Positions 32,001-46,200 of a DNA stretch of 64,000 nucleotides are shown here, in pieces. The position numbers and the translations under genes are program-made. Each line of letters begins with the position of its first letter. Position 1 is the stretch's first letter. Under the pieces are notes generated by a model. The model was not told the DNA's origin. It saw nothing but the letters and a program-made list of their open reading frames with translations, and did not search any database. The stretch is from Pycnopodia helianthoides. Taxonomy: Eukaryota; Echinodermata; Asteroidea; Forcipulatida; Asteriidae. Location: the NCBI GenBank assembly GCA_032158295.1, contig CM063257.1, positions 17,700,332 to 17,764,331 of the forward strand. Reading direction: 5' to 3'.

Positions 32001-35000
32001 AGTCCTATGAACTCTAGTAGTGGTAGAGCAGTGCCCACTACCAATAAGCACAAAATGACAGACAAAACTACCTCAAAGCCTCATAAACGGAATGCACTTC
32101 CATCTGATTCTAGAAGAGTAAAGAAAAGAAAAGTGGATCGGAGCTCTTCAGGTAACTCTGAGTCTCGATCATCAGAAGGAAGTGATGAAGATGAAATTTT
32201 ATCTTTAAAAAGTGGCTCTGTTGAGGACTTAAAGAAAGATGGCTCATCAGATGAAAACATTGAAGATAAAACCGTAAGCAACAACAAATGTGTCAACAAG
32301 AATGAAAAGAGTGATGTCACCATCCCAAATGAAGATGACGATAACCATGGCAACGTAGCTGAGGATTTAGAAATTGAAGTTGACATTGAGGAGGATAATG
32401 TCGCTGAGGTAGATGTAGGTCAGGGGTCAAAGTCTGCCATGTCTGATGATGCAGTCGATGAGGATGAGAATGAACATGAAACAGCAGAGGAGTTTACAAT
32501 TCTAGGAGGCAAGAAAAATAAGAAGAAACAAAAGGTAGGCCTACACAGTGTACAATAAATATATCAGCTCGTTTAAACATTATATTACTATACCTCGTAA
32601 TACATATATCAGCTTGCTTTTACCTCATACATATTCATGATCAAGAGCTGAATTCTCACTGGTCCATTCACCATCGTGTGCCAGATGCTATTTTTGCTGT
32701 TTACCAAGTGCTCCTGCCAGTATTCATGCATAGTTGACTGTCGCATGGTAACAGTCTACTAAGCATGCGCTTTCTGAAGCATTTGTTGAACTACCACTTA
32801 CACGTGGTTGTAGTATACACATAGGGTAAACTGGGGTAAAAACGCCCGTTTTTTAAGTTTTAGTTAAATATCTCAGAACTTCTTGGAGACACAGAGAAAT
32901 TAATGTGTGGTTTTATCCATTACATATCTCCTCTTTTGTGTGCAAATATAAAACTATAGTCACTATGTTGAAAAAGTGAAATTTTCCACCATTTTTGGAT
33001 GGAAGTTTGGCGGGCGTTTTTACCCGGGTCTCGGGGTAAAAACGCCCGCCCGCCCAGAGGTCGCTATATGACAGGTTTCTTTTGTAATGGAATCATATTT
33101 ATTAAATTAATTCAATATTGAGGGATACTACATTAACTGCAAACAACTTTTCAAACACAGTTGGTTCATTATAACTACAAACTCAATCATTTTAAACCGA
33201 TAACTTTATGTGGTATGTTGAAACATTAGCATTCATAATTCACGCATAATAAACTTGAACACTTATTTTATGTACCAACTTAGAAAGGTCTAAGGTTAAC
33301 TCCAGCAAGGCTTCATTGGTCTGAGGAAATCATCCCAGAAGCTCCTGGTGCTGATTTCACAAAGCACTAAGATTCATCTTAAGATGAGTTGTCAGTAATA
33401 CCACAGTGATTTTTAGTGTGACATCACACCTAGCTTAGCAAGTAAGATGTGCAATTAAGCTCGCGAATGTACATTGACGGTAAGAGAGAGATTTTGTCAC
33501 ATGACCGCAGTGGGATGACTATTGACTACACAACACACATAAACAGGAATAGGCCTACTGGTGTAACAGAAACAGTCAATTGGAAAGAGATGAGAGCACA
33601 CAGGACACCAAGAGATGAACAACGAAGAGGGTGACAAGGGGGGGGGGGGTAGAGGGAAGGAGCTGGTATGACCACAAGAGGTTGGAAACACAAAACACAA
33701 TACCAAAGGTGGGAAGGGGGTTAGTTAGTTAATGAGGCAGACTAAAAATGTGTATATCTGTGGGAATAAGGAGAAGGCAAAGACAAAAGGTTATTAGCCG
33801 TTTCTTTTTGGATGTTCAGACCAATGGGGTTGAATGATCTGGATGCACTTTATCCACAGTTTCTCCCTACTCAGGCGAACAGTTTCTCTGTTGTTACCTA
33901 GTGCCTTAATGCCCTGTGAAATCATGGCAGAAACAGTCCTATTCATGAAGTTATAATATTTAGGCCCAATCATTCAACATAATCTTTTAATGCCGTTTGC
34001 AGTGGTACTTAGCATGAAGGAAAGTTATTTGTGAAAAAAATCAAATACGTCACAATAAACTTTGCAAATTTTAATTGAACCTTAACCTAATTGATCAAAC
34101 CTGAATAAAAAAATATAAGAAATACACAGTTTTATATATAATAGGCTTCTAATAGTGAATATAAATTTAAAATATAGCTGTTAGTTACTAATATTGAGGT
34201 TTTTTTGAAGATTAATGAGGCTTTAATGGAGTTCGATGTTAAGGATGCTACTGGGCGTTTTTACCCCGAGGTACTTGATTTATCCTGGGGTAAAAACGCC
34301 CACTTACAAAACAATGTTAAGCAAATATTAAAATTGATTTTAATATTTTGATCATTTATTATTGTGCAGTTAACCCATCTTAACAAATATCAACTAAAAA
34401 ATAATAAAAAAATAAAACAATGTGCTGTTTTTATTTTATTTTAAGTGAAATACGTTAAACCTTCGACAGTCATTTTTCAAAACTTTTTTTTTCCGAATTT
34501 TTTTTAACAGCACCTATGCACCCTTAAAATATGTTAATGAGTTTAATTATTCTTTTCATGTTTTTTGCCATGCATAGTACCTATTAGAAATATATTTCAT
34601 TTAGTAATTCTATGTGTCTTTTTTTACTAGCAATGGAAACAAGTCAAGTGGGCGTTTTTACCCCATGGGCGTTTTTACCCCAGTTTACCCTATACATCGC
34701 TTGCTACATACACGTATGTAAAGTTTTTGCACTTTTCCGAAGTATGGGGTATACATTTTTGTAGTAAAACAATTATAACATGTTTCATTTCGGGTGAACA
34801 GTTGATAGTAGCATGTAGCTTCCCCTCAGTATTGGAAGTTGATAAACTAGTTCCTAAGGCGAAGTCCGGGGAACTAGTTTGCCTTTGAGCAAGGCCCTTG
34901 AGCAAGTGCCCTTGAGCAAGGCACTTAACCATAGTAAAAAATGTATGTAAAAAATGGGAAGGTAGTGCATTCTGCTCTACCAGCCAGGCTCCTAGTGGAT

Positions 35001-37204
35001 GATACCCATGCCTACATCCGTACGGACTGTGAAGGGGGTAACCCTGCTTCAGTCCCAGGTGTAGGTGGCAACATGCCCCTGGTGACAGTTGATTTGGGTG
35101 TACATCCCAAATTAGCCCTTGTCTTGAAGTGACCGTCTCATAACAAAATTAAAAATTTGAATGACGCTTCACTGCTATTGACTTTTGAACTTTGACCAGG
35201 TCACAAGAGTCCTTCCTGATTGGTTGGCACATCCAATGCTGATTGAACATGACCTTCAGAAGCACAGTATAGACGTTAACAAGATGAAACAACTGGACTC
35301 GCTGCTTGTGAAGAGACTACAAGATGGCGGCGTGATGCGTCTTTTCCCTGGTAAAAGATTTAGCTTACAAATATATTGCCTCAGGGTCAAAATTAATTTT
35401 TTAAAGCTATTTGTGCCAATTTGGATTGTAACTGTCCATGCAGGAATGACATTTCATTCAAAAGTTTACTGGTTTCTTTAACAAGAGACAGTCAACAGAC
35501 TTCAAATTTGATATTTATTGAGACTGATTTTTGCTTTGATTGCAGTGCAACGACACGTGATACCAGTGATTCTTGATTCAGTCAAACTAGGCATCCACAC
35601 CGGAGATGTAGGTTACCGACCGAGGGATTTATGTGTCTCAGCACCTACTGGTAGCGGCAAAACCCTGGCCTTTGCAATCCCTATAGTTCAGGTGAGCATG
35701 CTGTACCTTTAAAGGCATGGAAGGTAGGGTCATACTGAGATGATGACCCAGAAAACTATAGTGTAATTTCCATCCGAAAGCTTACTTGTTAATAAAGATG
35801 GTACTGGTAGTAAGCATCCTGTAAAATTATTTCGCCTGAAATGCCCCTGTTGATTAGAAGTCAATGAGAACATTTGAATTTGAGAAACTATTCACGCATA
35901 AAACAGTTCTCAGATTTCTGAGGGTTGGTAAATGCTGCGGCCAGAGATGTACATGTACATGTAGTTGGTACGTGTACCAGCTGGTACCCGCTGTCACCTC
36001 TCTAAACGTGGATGGATTTGATTATCTTGTGAAAATACTGTGACAGTTTTCTGCTTCTTTTTCTCGGCAAGTAGACACTGTATACAACTGAGACTTTGAC
36101 ATGTGACTTGTATTGTATCTTTCTTTATAATTTTGCCAATAATTCAGCATATATGTCATTTATACGTTGGGTCTAGTCTTTGTCAAAATATCAGTGTGTT
36201 TTAAGAAGCTTCGTTTCTTTTCTTTTTGGTGGACCCAGGCCCTTCTTCACAGAGTGGTACCCCGTATCCGAGCTCTGGTCGTCTTGCCAACCCGTGATCT
36301 GGCTCAACAGGTCAATAAAGTCTTCACTTCACTCTGCAAAGGGACCAGTCTAAAACCTGCTCTGGTTGGTGGGCTGAAAAAGTTTGGTCAGGAGCAAAGA
36401 ATGTTGGTTGAGACAAGGTAAGAAGGACTTGACCCAAGCCGTGCTCTGTACAAATGTGTAATGCTATTTCTTTTAAACTGTAAATTATGACATTTTTCTC
36501 TATTGGGCAGTCAGGTTGGCGTAGTGGTATCTTGCCTTGCCTTCCACCTCTGGGGACCCCAGTCCAAATAACACCGAGGCACTATGTGGATTGGGTTTTT
36601 CAGTCCCTGCCTGATTGCGTGGGTTGGAATATTTCTCTGGGAGTTTTCCTCCCACACCTAAAACTGAAACTTCTAAGGGTCTTTGGCTTCACAGCCAGAA
36701 TTAATAAATGAAATGAAATTGCAAGTAAAAATTCTAGGAACAATGGCTTCAGTCAAGGCATACATGTACATCTTTGTACAAAAGTTCAAACCTGACTTCA
36801 CAAAATTTATTTTGAATTTTTGAAAGAAAACTTTACCAGAGCGGGATTTGAACCTGTTACTTCCAGTGCTCTACCAACTGAGCTACATATAACTAGCCCC
36901 ATGCCCTACGTGTAGTTTAAATTGTTAACAACTTGAACTTTCTCAAATGTCATTTGTTGGTCACTCGGTGTGTTCTAACAAATGCAATAAGCATTATAAA
37001 TTTGTGCGAATCAAAAATTGGGCAGATTTAGTCTTCCCGGAACACTGCAGAACCATCTTTGCCTTCACAGGTTACTTCTTGGTGAAGAGAATCAATTGTA
37101 TTAATTCGAAATGTCTTGCTCAAGGACACAAGTGTCATGCCTGGAGTTCGAACCCACTCTCTGTTGAAAGTAGACACCTGTATTCAGACATGCAACGTTT
37201 TAGC

Positions 37205-37235
<31 letters not shown>

Positions 37236-40200
37236 GTAAATTGAAAACATAGCACAAATATTTGCTGTGCCTGTCACTTTCCTCAAACTGCAGTTACATG
37301 TCTGTATATTGGGCTGGTTTTAGTTGACTTTATATGACACTCGTGAGCATTCACCCTGGTCATCAGGCCCACATTGAATGCTATTATGAACAACCACTGT
37401 CTGCAGAACATACATGTACATAATGTGATGCGAGGCAATCTGCAGCCAACCATGCCAGAAACACCACTGGGGCAAACCCCTTACTGTTAGCAAGCTCTTT
37501 TACATGAATACTACATGAAACACCTGAACCATCTTTAGGTACTAACATAACAACAAAAGGATTTTGGTTAAGCATCGTGCACTTCAAAGCTGTAACACTA
37601 GTGATGTATTGCTAAGTATACATGTATTTAGCCTTTGCATGTATCAGTTATAATATTCTGTTGTAGTTTATATCATAAGGACAAATAATCTTGATTAAGT
37701 GCCCTGCTCAAGGTCGCTTAAACTGGGTGATGTTTTACATTTGGCCTTTACATGCACATACATGTACATGTATTAACACGTTGACTGCCGGTCATAAATT
37801 TGAAGGGGCGTTACCATTTGCCAAGCATCCCAGTCTGGTGCGCATGCGTGCATACCAAATAAGTACTTTTTTTTTGTCAACATGTTGTAGCATACAAATT
37901 TTAACGATGTGTGCTCACCACTGCCAGAAGCGTATACGTTGCGTTCTCAGTGATGCCAGTGTATTCAATTCACTATACAAAAGCCTTTCATTCTCTACGA
38001 GTATACTCGTAGTGGCAGAATCCGTTACACCTGTTACTACGAACATACTCGTAGGCGGCAGTCAACGTGTTAACAAGTTTTATGATATTTTATAAACATG
38101 TGTTCAATAGTAACGGAGAGACCCAGTGTGACATAGTAGTGGCTACCCCTGGCAGGCTTGTGGATCACATAAATAAGACTTGAGGCTTCTCGCTGCAACA
38201 TCTGAGATTTATGTTTTATGTTTGCCCTTTACATGCATATACACAAATTAACAAGTTTTATGATATTTTATAATAATTTGTTCAATAGTAACGGAGAGAC
38301 CCAGTGTGACATAGTAGTGGCTACCCCTGGCAGGCTTGTGGATCACATTAATAAGACTCGAGGCTTCTCGCTGCAACATCTGAGATTTCTGGTAAGGTGT
38401 AATAGCAACTGTCTAAGGCTTTGTCTGATATGGCGTTCAATGATTGTTACCATGGCAATCCAGCCACAACAGCAGCCACTAACTAATTTTTGAAGTTTTA
38501 CAGGTACCAATCCTCCAAAAAACAACTTTTTTTCCAAAATATGTATTCCTGTCAAAAGTCAAGGAGAAACCATTTGAATACCCCAAAATCACCATCTATT
38601 ATTTTGACTGCTACATTGTAAGCTTTTTTAACCACTTCAAGTCGGTATTCTGAAGAACAAAACTTGTGCCTACCCGTGGTATTATTTTTTGGAACATTTG
38701 GAGCTTCTTGAGTAACCGCTTTCCTCTTAAAATAGCATTTCCGCAATGAAACCCTGATTTTAAAAAGGAAAAACAACAAAGGTTCTCATAACTAGCACCA
38801 GGATCGGTGTCACAAGATTAGATTTCTGTGCATACATGTACCAGACATGCAGATGAGCTGCCCAGTTTTGAACTTTTTGAAGCCTAAGCGTTTTCTTTTG
38901 GTAGACCATTCAGAAGGCGCTACCCATGAACATTCTTACCATCGCACCAGGGGTTGGTATTGCCTAATCTTGGCTATGATACGCAGATTAAAGATTGCAG
39001 CCCGCCCGCAAAACTGAAGTAACATGGTCATGTGGTTGCCATTGCAGACATTGGGAAGCTGGGGTAATGAATGCATCGCCAATTTGTATAATCTCAAACA
39101 CAACAACATTTGTTTGAGTAAGTGCGTTATGTTTGTAACCAAGGCATCTTCTTGAAAACTATTCCAGTATAAGTCGCGAGAAGGTTTATCCACAATAATA
39201 AAAATAAAAATAAAGACATTTGTAAAGCGCCTAATGCAAAAGCCTCTAAGCGCATAAAGAGAACAATAAAATATACAATAAGTGAAAGAAACATTACAAG
39301 TAAGCAGATTACAAATAAGCACTTTCAAACAAAGGGTAAATCATTGAGGATAAGTTGCAGATATTCGTTTTTCAAAGTTAGATGTTTGCCCAGGAAAAAG
39401 CTCATAATCCCCAAGTTTGGTGACAGACTCACCACCTGACCACTGAGCAGTCCATGGTTTGGTAAACTGATTAGACACTTGGAAATGTTTACGTCTTGTG
39501 ACATGCCTGATTTGTTGCTTAAGGACGCTCTTTAGTCTACTTTTGTAACGTCAACGAAAGTATGTAACCTCGACCACCTACTGGGTCCCAGTGGATAATA
39601 ATGTCAAGGTCTGTGGTTTAGTCATCTTGTAAACAAATTGCCTGGTCTTGTTGCAATACTTTCCCCTCAAACTTATCCACAATATAATTGGACTGCTTGG
39701 GGATATCTTGCAAGTTGGTGGAGAAGTCTGTCTACAAGTTATCCTGGAATAGTTTTGAGAAGGTGTCAAATAGATCGTGAATCATGAGTATGTTATGAGT
39801 CTTTTTGTTAATGAATCAATGTGGCATTTATTGATTATAGGTTATTGACGAGGCTGATCGAATGATGGATCAGATATCTCAGGATTGGATTGCTCAAGTA
39901 GAGAAGTGTGCCTACAAGGATAGCAGAAGGCAAACCCCAGGACCAATAACTGTCTCCAGCTGCTCAAAGATTCAAATGCCAGTAAGTTATGAACTATATC
40001 ACGTTGCTTACAGAAACATGCCACAGTGACATTAAGGATTTCAGGATATTCTTAGCAGGCAAGATACCACAATGATAATATGAGAAGTTCAACACACGTG
40101 TATATATTGTTTGTTTTTACCCTTTCACCGATGTGTGTAAAGCACTGTATACTCAGTACTTCCCCAAGTTCTGTGAAAAAAATCCACATGCATATTACCA

Positions 40201-43200
40201 GTACTCGGGTGGGATTGAACCCAAGACCTTTGCCAATCTAGCGCAGATGTCTTACCAACTAGACCACCAATGGCTCGGGGAAGTGCTGAGTACTACAGTG
40301 CTTTACACACATCCGTGAAAGGGTAAAACAAAATACTATTCTTTATCCCCGGTGCAAATTTAACATCTATTAAATACATATGTACATGTAAATGGACTTG
40401 TACGGTCTAAGGGTCATACATGTACCACATGAGGCAATAAGAACCTTCACGGTAATATACGCCATCTTGTTTAAAGGGGCAGATTTGTTTATTTTGAAAA
40501 CGCGTTGCCATCTGCAACTTGGCGCTAGAACTTCTGACACCTTCCAGACGGTTTGAATGCCAAGTCCCACTCATGCGTACAGACGCTGCTGGTTGGCAAA
40601 CGCCATAGAGTTGTGCACAATTGGCAGACGCACAAACGCGTGTGCGTCATGTCACCATCAGTCCCATACAAAAAGGCGCGATGTTCACTCATTTTGCCAA
40701 CCAGTAGGGAGAGTGCGCACGCGCGATGTTCAATTTGCATATTTTATGGGAAGGGTCTATTACTTCTGCCTCTTCAACAAGAAGGCCAGTGTTACTGTGA
40801 AGGTACTTATTTACCATGTTTACAAGCAACCCGTTTCAAATTGGAAAAAGAAAGGCTATTCACATTACATTATCTCATAATCTTTTCTGGGACTGTAAGA
40901 TACTGATAGAAAAAGGCCTCTTTTGGAATTCAACTGTTCTTTTTGTTTCCTTCAAGTTGTCTGTTAAACCGCTAACCCGTTAACCTGTTAACCTGTTAAC
41001 CTGTTAGAGACCATTAAATTCTGTACAATCATCACCATACGCCCAGACACTGCTAATATTGTTGGAATTTTTTGCCCCGTTATTTTCTGGAAAAATGTCA
41101 AGAGTTTTATTAAGAAACAGAAACAGTTTTGTTTTGGAACTGTACATTCTATGTTAACAGAGGAATCATTGGAAAATGTCAATTAGGTCCGATACCTCTT
41201 CTTTGACTGTCTTGTTTTAGCAGAAGTATGTCAAATCTTGTGGCCGTTTGCGGCTGTTATGGTCTCTAAAAGGTTGAAACTGCCACGAGGTATGGCAATG
41301 CCTTTAGCTCTTTATTTTGTAAAGGTGTCACAAGATCCACAATGATTGGGACAATGCGAGATCGATGTGTTTGCGGGTACCCCAGTAGCTCTGATTGACT
41401 TATTGACGGATGACGTCGGATCTTCAAGGATTTTGTTTGCCTCTTGCTCCCATAGCATTGAGTCATCTCACCGCATCGCAATATTTTTTTTAAAGTCCCC
41501 TCTTGTAGACAAGCAGGAGGCTGTTTGAAATAATTGTCATGTAGCTCACAACTCTTTAAACAGATGCATCTATTCAAAAGGGACACTTTACACTCAATAT
41601 TGTGCAAGAAATCGTTTAAATATGTTACAATTTTGCTGTTGTTTTACCAATTCACAAACATCGAGCCCTTGGCCAAATTTGTGTCCAGATGGTTGAATCC
41701 AAGTCCAAGTCTGCATCGTCTCAAATGTGACTCAAGTCGGACTCTACAGTCAGAAGCACTGGTCATGTTTGTTTATGTTTATTTTGGGTTGTGTCACCGA
41801 GCTGTGATGGCTCTCTTAGGGTTATGTCCTGCATTGCTGTCCATAGCTCTGCTGTCTCTAGCCTTTTGTCAAGGCCTTCGTGTCTTGGAGCTGCGATGCC
41901 AAGCGACTGAAATGGGAGACCATGCACGCGAGTGGTGCAGCCACGAGGGCCTTTTTCCAACTTGTTTGCGGTTTCTTATGTGTTTCTTTATAATCTCGAC
42001 TTTTGCTACCCGAAACGGTTGCAAAAATCCAAACCAATGCATAACGCAGGTTTCATACTTCATGAATAATTCATTACAAAAACTGCAAACAAGTTGGAAA
42101 AGGCCTTCGTGGGTTCGCCACCCGGCTCGCGTGCGTGGTCTCTCGTTCCAGTCGCTCCACTGTTTACAAAGCTGTCCAAGCCTCGATGGCCTTGACAAAA
42201 GGCTATGCTGTCTCCAGTCCGGTGTCTTTCTTCAAAACATTCATGGTGGAGATTGTTGTAGTTTTCCAACGAGGTTTCTCCTCCTGCAGACATCACCCTC
42301 GGGCTTGTCCCTCCCATCTGGGTTTGGGGGCAGGTCGTCATGTGATCCTCTTAGATTGGTGTCTGCACCAAGAGAAGTAGGGACTCTAAACCTAGTGTTT
42401 TATTATACTCTTGCCATCATAGTTTTTCTCTTGCTAATATGGACTGTGGTCGCAGGTCCTGCAGCTAGGTTTTCAAATGAGTTTACACTGATAATTGCTT
42501 GTTGTTTCTTTTTCAGCTTCAGAAGTTACTGTTTTCTGCAACCCTATCTCAGAACCCAGAGAAATTGACCCAGCTCAACTTATTCCAGCCGCGTTTGATA
42601 ACATCAGTTGTGACTACGAAGAATAGAAGGAAACAGAAGCAGATTGCAGGGCAGGACTCCACAGAGGAACGAGGGGAGTTTGTTGGTAAATTCACTACTC
42701 CAGTTGGACTGACTGTAAGTCACTTTTGAGGTTCAGACGATGTAGAAACAAAAGTTTCTTTGAAATAGTTTTGCAGGGTTTGCCCTTAATTTTTTAAGTG
42801 ACTGGCCAGCAGGACCAGTTAGCTTGTCATTTCACTAGTCCGTCAGCTTTTTCACTTGTCCAAATGTCATATGAAATAGAGACGCTTTTCAACACTGAAC
42901 TAGTCAGCCGGACTACTTGGAGAGAATTCTGACTGGTTCTCAGGTGTTTTAACTAGCATTTGGCCAACGGACCACTGTTAAGGGAGAACGCTGTTTTGCT
43001 TAAAATACAAAATAAGAATTCAGAACAATTAGTTTTGATATCGCAAGTCCAAAACTTGATGTGAAAAAACATAATTTTTCTTCACTATTTTCTCATGAAT
43101 GCAATGACCGATTAAGCTTACTCTTTCACAGGTTTGTTATTTAATGTATGTTTTGTGTCAGACGAAGTGTGGATACTGGTCTTTTATAATAACCAATGTT

Positions 43201-46200
43201 GTATACATGCTTTAATTATTATGTTTTTCATCCATGACATGCATGAGCAGAAAAGATTTGAACAGTCATTATGATGTTTTTATCACATAATTTTCTGCAT
43301 ATTCATTTGTACATAATGTGCATAAAAATGCAATAAAAACAAGCATTGCAATGCAGAGTTAAGGCGAGCTGAGGCTAAACTGTCAGATTTGATTTCAACT
43401 TTTAAAGGGTCTTTGATGTTTCTATTGGAAAGGTAATTTATGAATGGGAATAAAAGAGTGGTGACTCAGTCTTAAACGCTGGTTTAAAACCATGCAGGGT
43501 CAAAGTCGTGCGATAAGGTGCTTTGGTCCTTTATCGATGTTTAAGATCTCGTCTCCACTCTGTAGTGGCTGAGCGGTTTAGTGTATCGGACTCAAGTTCT
43601 GGTGGCTCAGTCATTAAGGTGTGGGATCGAATCCCCGTCATGACACTTGTGTGTCCTTGAGTTATACACTTAGCTGTAATTGCTTCTCTTCACCCAGGGG
43701 TAAATGGGTACCTGTGAGGGCAGAGATGGTTCTTGTGATTGATTTAGCTTAGTGCGTTACATACTTGGCAGCACAGGCTGTACACTCCCCAGGGAGCTGA
43801 GATGGTATAAGGAATGAAATAATGGCCCAGTGACCAATAATGTTTGAAGTGCAACGATCATTCTTTGGAATTGTGCTATATAAGAGTCAATATTATTATT
43901 TTATTTGCTTATTGTTATGATTTTCAGGAGCGTTATATCCAATGCACTCCTGGTGAGAAGCCCTTAGTTATCCTTCATCTCATCAAGACCCTGAAGCCTT
44001 GTCAGATCCTGTGTTTCGCTAACACCCTGGAGTCCACACATCGCCTCTACCATCTCCTCAAGTTGATTGGAGGTGTAGAGGTTGCAGAGTTCTCGTCCAA
44101 TCAGACGGCAGGGCAAAGACGTCAGATCTTGAAGCAGTTCAAAGCTGGCAAGATAGAGCTGTGAGTAATCGGTAGAGTTAAACTTGCATTTGAGACCTTG
44201 AGACCACATTTTTTCCAACTTTGTATTTTTCATGTGATACCGCTCTTTTACTTCTCTGCCCGATTGTACACATATTGAAAAAAAGTGCACTGGGTTCTTT
44301 TACGTGCATTACACAACACACGGGACCTACGGCTTTATGTCCCATCCGAAGGACAAAGCAATAATGGTTAAGTGTCTTGCTTAAGGACACAAGTGTCACG
44401 ACCGGGACTCGAGTCCGGTGTTCTTATCCGCTCAGCTAATATGCTGCCAATCTGAATTCAGACTTTCTTATATATGATGAAAAAAACAATACAAATGTTC
44501 AGAAATAGTATTGTTTGATTTAATTCTCTGTTTTCAATATGCTTGTTGGAAGCTTTAACTCCAGAGCTTACCTAAGGTGGAAATGCCACCATTTCAACAT
44601 ACTTTATAAGATCTGGATCCAAGTTTCAGAAATTTGGGTCGGCAATGACTCTCACCCTATCATGGGAACAAGCACTTTTTTCTTTTTCTTTTCGTGTCAC
44701 TGAAGTGTGATGGTTATATGGCAGTTTCCCATTTCTTTACACAGTCCTTTGCGCGTTTTTATTGAACACTGCAAGGTCTTTTGAGCTGCAAGGGTTTGGT
44801 AGTAGAGGGCAGACAAGGCACTGTTTTCATCAGTAACAATTTATTCCCAAAGCAACTGTTCCATTATTCTCATGTTTAGATGCTCCCTTAACTAGAGCCT
44901 TCATTTACTTCATTGATGTAGGCCTGAAACTTTGTTATTGTACAGGCAAGGTAGTTTTCTTTAGCGAAGCTGCACTGTTTTATTAAAACAATGTAAGTCA
45001 ACTTTTTTACAATTTCCCTATAAATTGAGGGCAATATTTACAATTTTGAACCTTCAACATCAGGAAATGCTTTTTTTGGAAGAGATATTCTGTATGTCAG
45101 CCTAAAAAATACAAAGTTTTCAATTGAATTCACAAAAACAGTGTATGTACCACTTACATTTATTGCAAAAGCTGGAAATAAGGTCAAGTGGTGCATCTTT
45201 CGACATACAGTACTTTATAACAAATTAATCAACATGCAAACAGTTTTTGATTATTGTTATGCATCAGTTTGACAAGTTACGTTTTCCTGTAAATTGTCTT
45301 GGTGAAATGATTTTTCTTCAAAATTTTTGTTTAAAGTTTCTTCAATAATGTTCAAAAACTGAAGAAAAAGTGTAAACCCTTTCTTTTAGTGATCAGATAG
45401 GTAACAAAACAAATAAACTCACGATTCCGTAATTTCTAAATAAAAAGGCAGTTATTCAATCTGAAAGTCCATTTTTCTTGTAGTGTTTATAAAAAAAAAA
45501 ATTATGCATGATTTTACTGAAATGGGGACAAAAGGGCACCTCTATGAGGGATTGTCAATTAGTATTGGAACATTTCAAAGGGGCACCAAGGCAATGACCA
45601 GGGGCATGGAGGTAAGTGCCTCTACTGCCTTCAGGAAGTTTCAAGCCTGAGATGTACATGTAGTCTTCTTAACCTTTTAGCCACTGGACCGCCCAGCCAC
45701 CCAAAAGAAAAAATACACCGCAACATGGGTAGGAGGAAACGCTCACCAGCTTGTGTTTGGAGGGGGGGGGGGGAGTAACATCAAAATAAAACTAAATAGT
45801 CATAGGTACACGTCGACACAATGGCAATCGTTTGATCAGTTTTTTTTATTTTCGCCCTTCACAGTTATAAGTTGAATTGTAAAAAAAGGTACGCTAATTA
45901 TGATAAATTCTGTAGCTCTAATAACCAAAACCACGCTCATTTTTAACAACGTATTTTTTCTTTCTTCATGCTGATACTGTCGAAAACTAATGGTTAGCAA
46001 TTAATCAGTATGAGCAGTTGACGCCAGTTAACAGCCTTCAAAACTATTGTGTTCATTTTAACTTTATGAAAAATAACCTCCATGAAATTTAACGATAGCC
46101 GTTATTGTTTATTTCCCTTGGGACATGTCTCCTCCGAAATTGAAATAATGATGTTAATCAATGACAATTCTAACGAAAAGGACGAAAGTTGTACCTAAAT

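Noticed and set aside
34941..35132. 63-codon frame before DDX51 exon 3
   Set aside because: Overlaps SINE-like sequence in intron 2, and no conserved motif was seen.
36835..36895. tRNA gene on the minus strand
   Set aside because: A and B boxes are present but no complete acceptor stem. Neighbouring sequence matches SINE structure.
41534..42568. 344-residue membrane-like protein
   Set aside because: The frame runs through a foldback and into DDX51 exon 8 in the wrong frame. Its hydrophobic look comes from composition.
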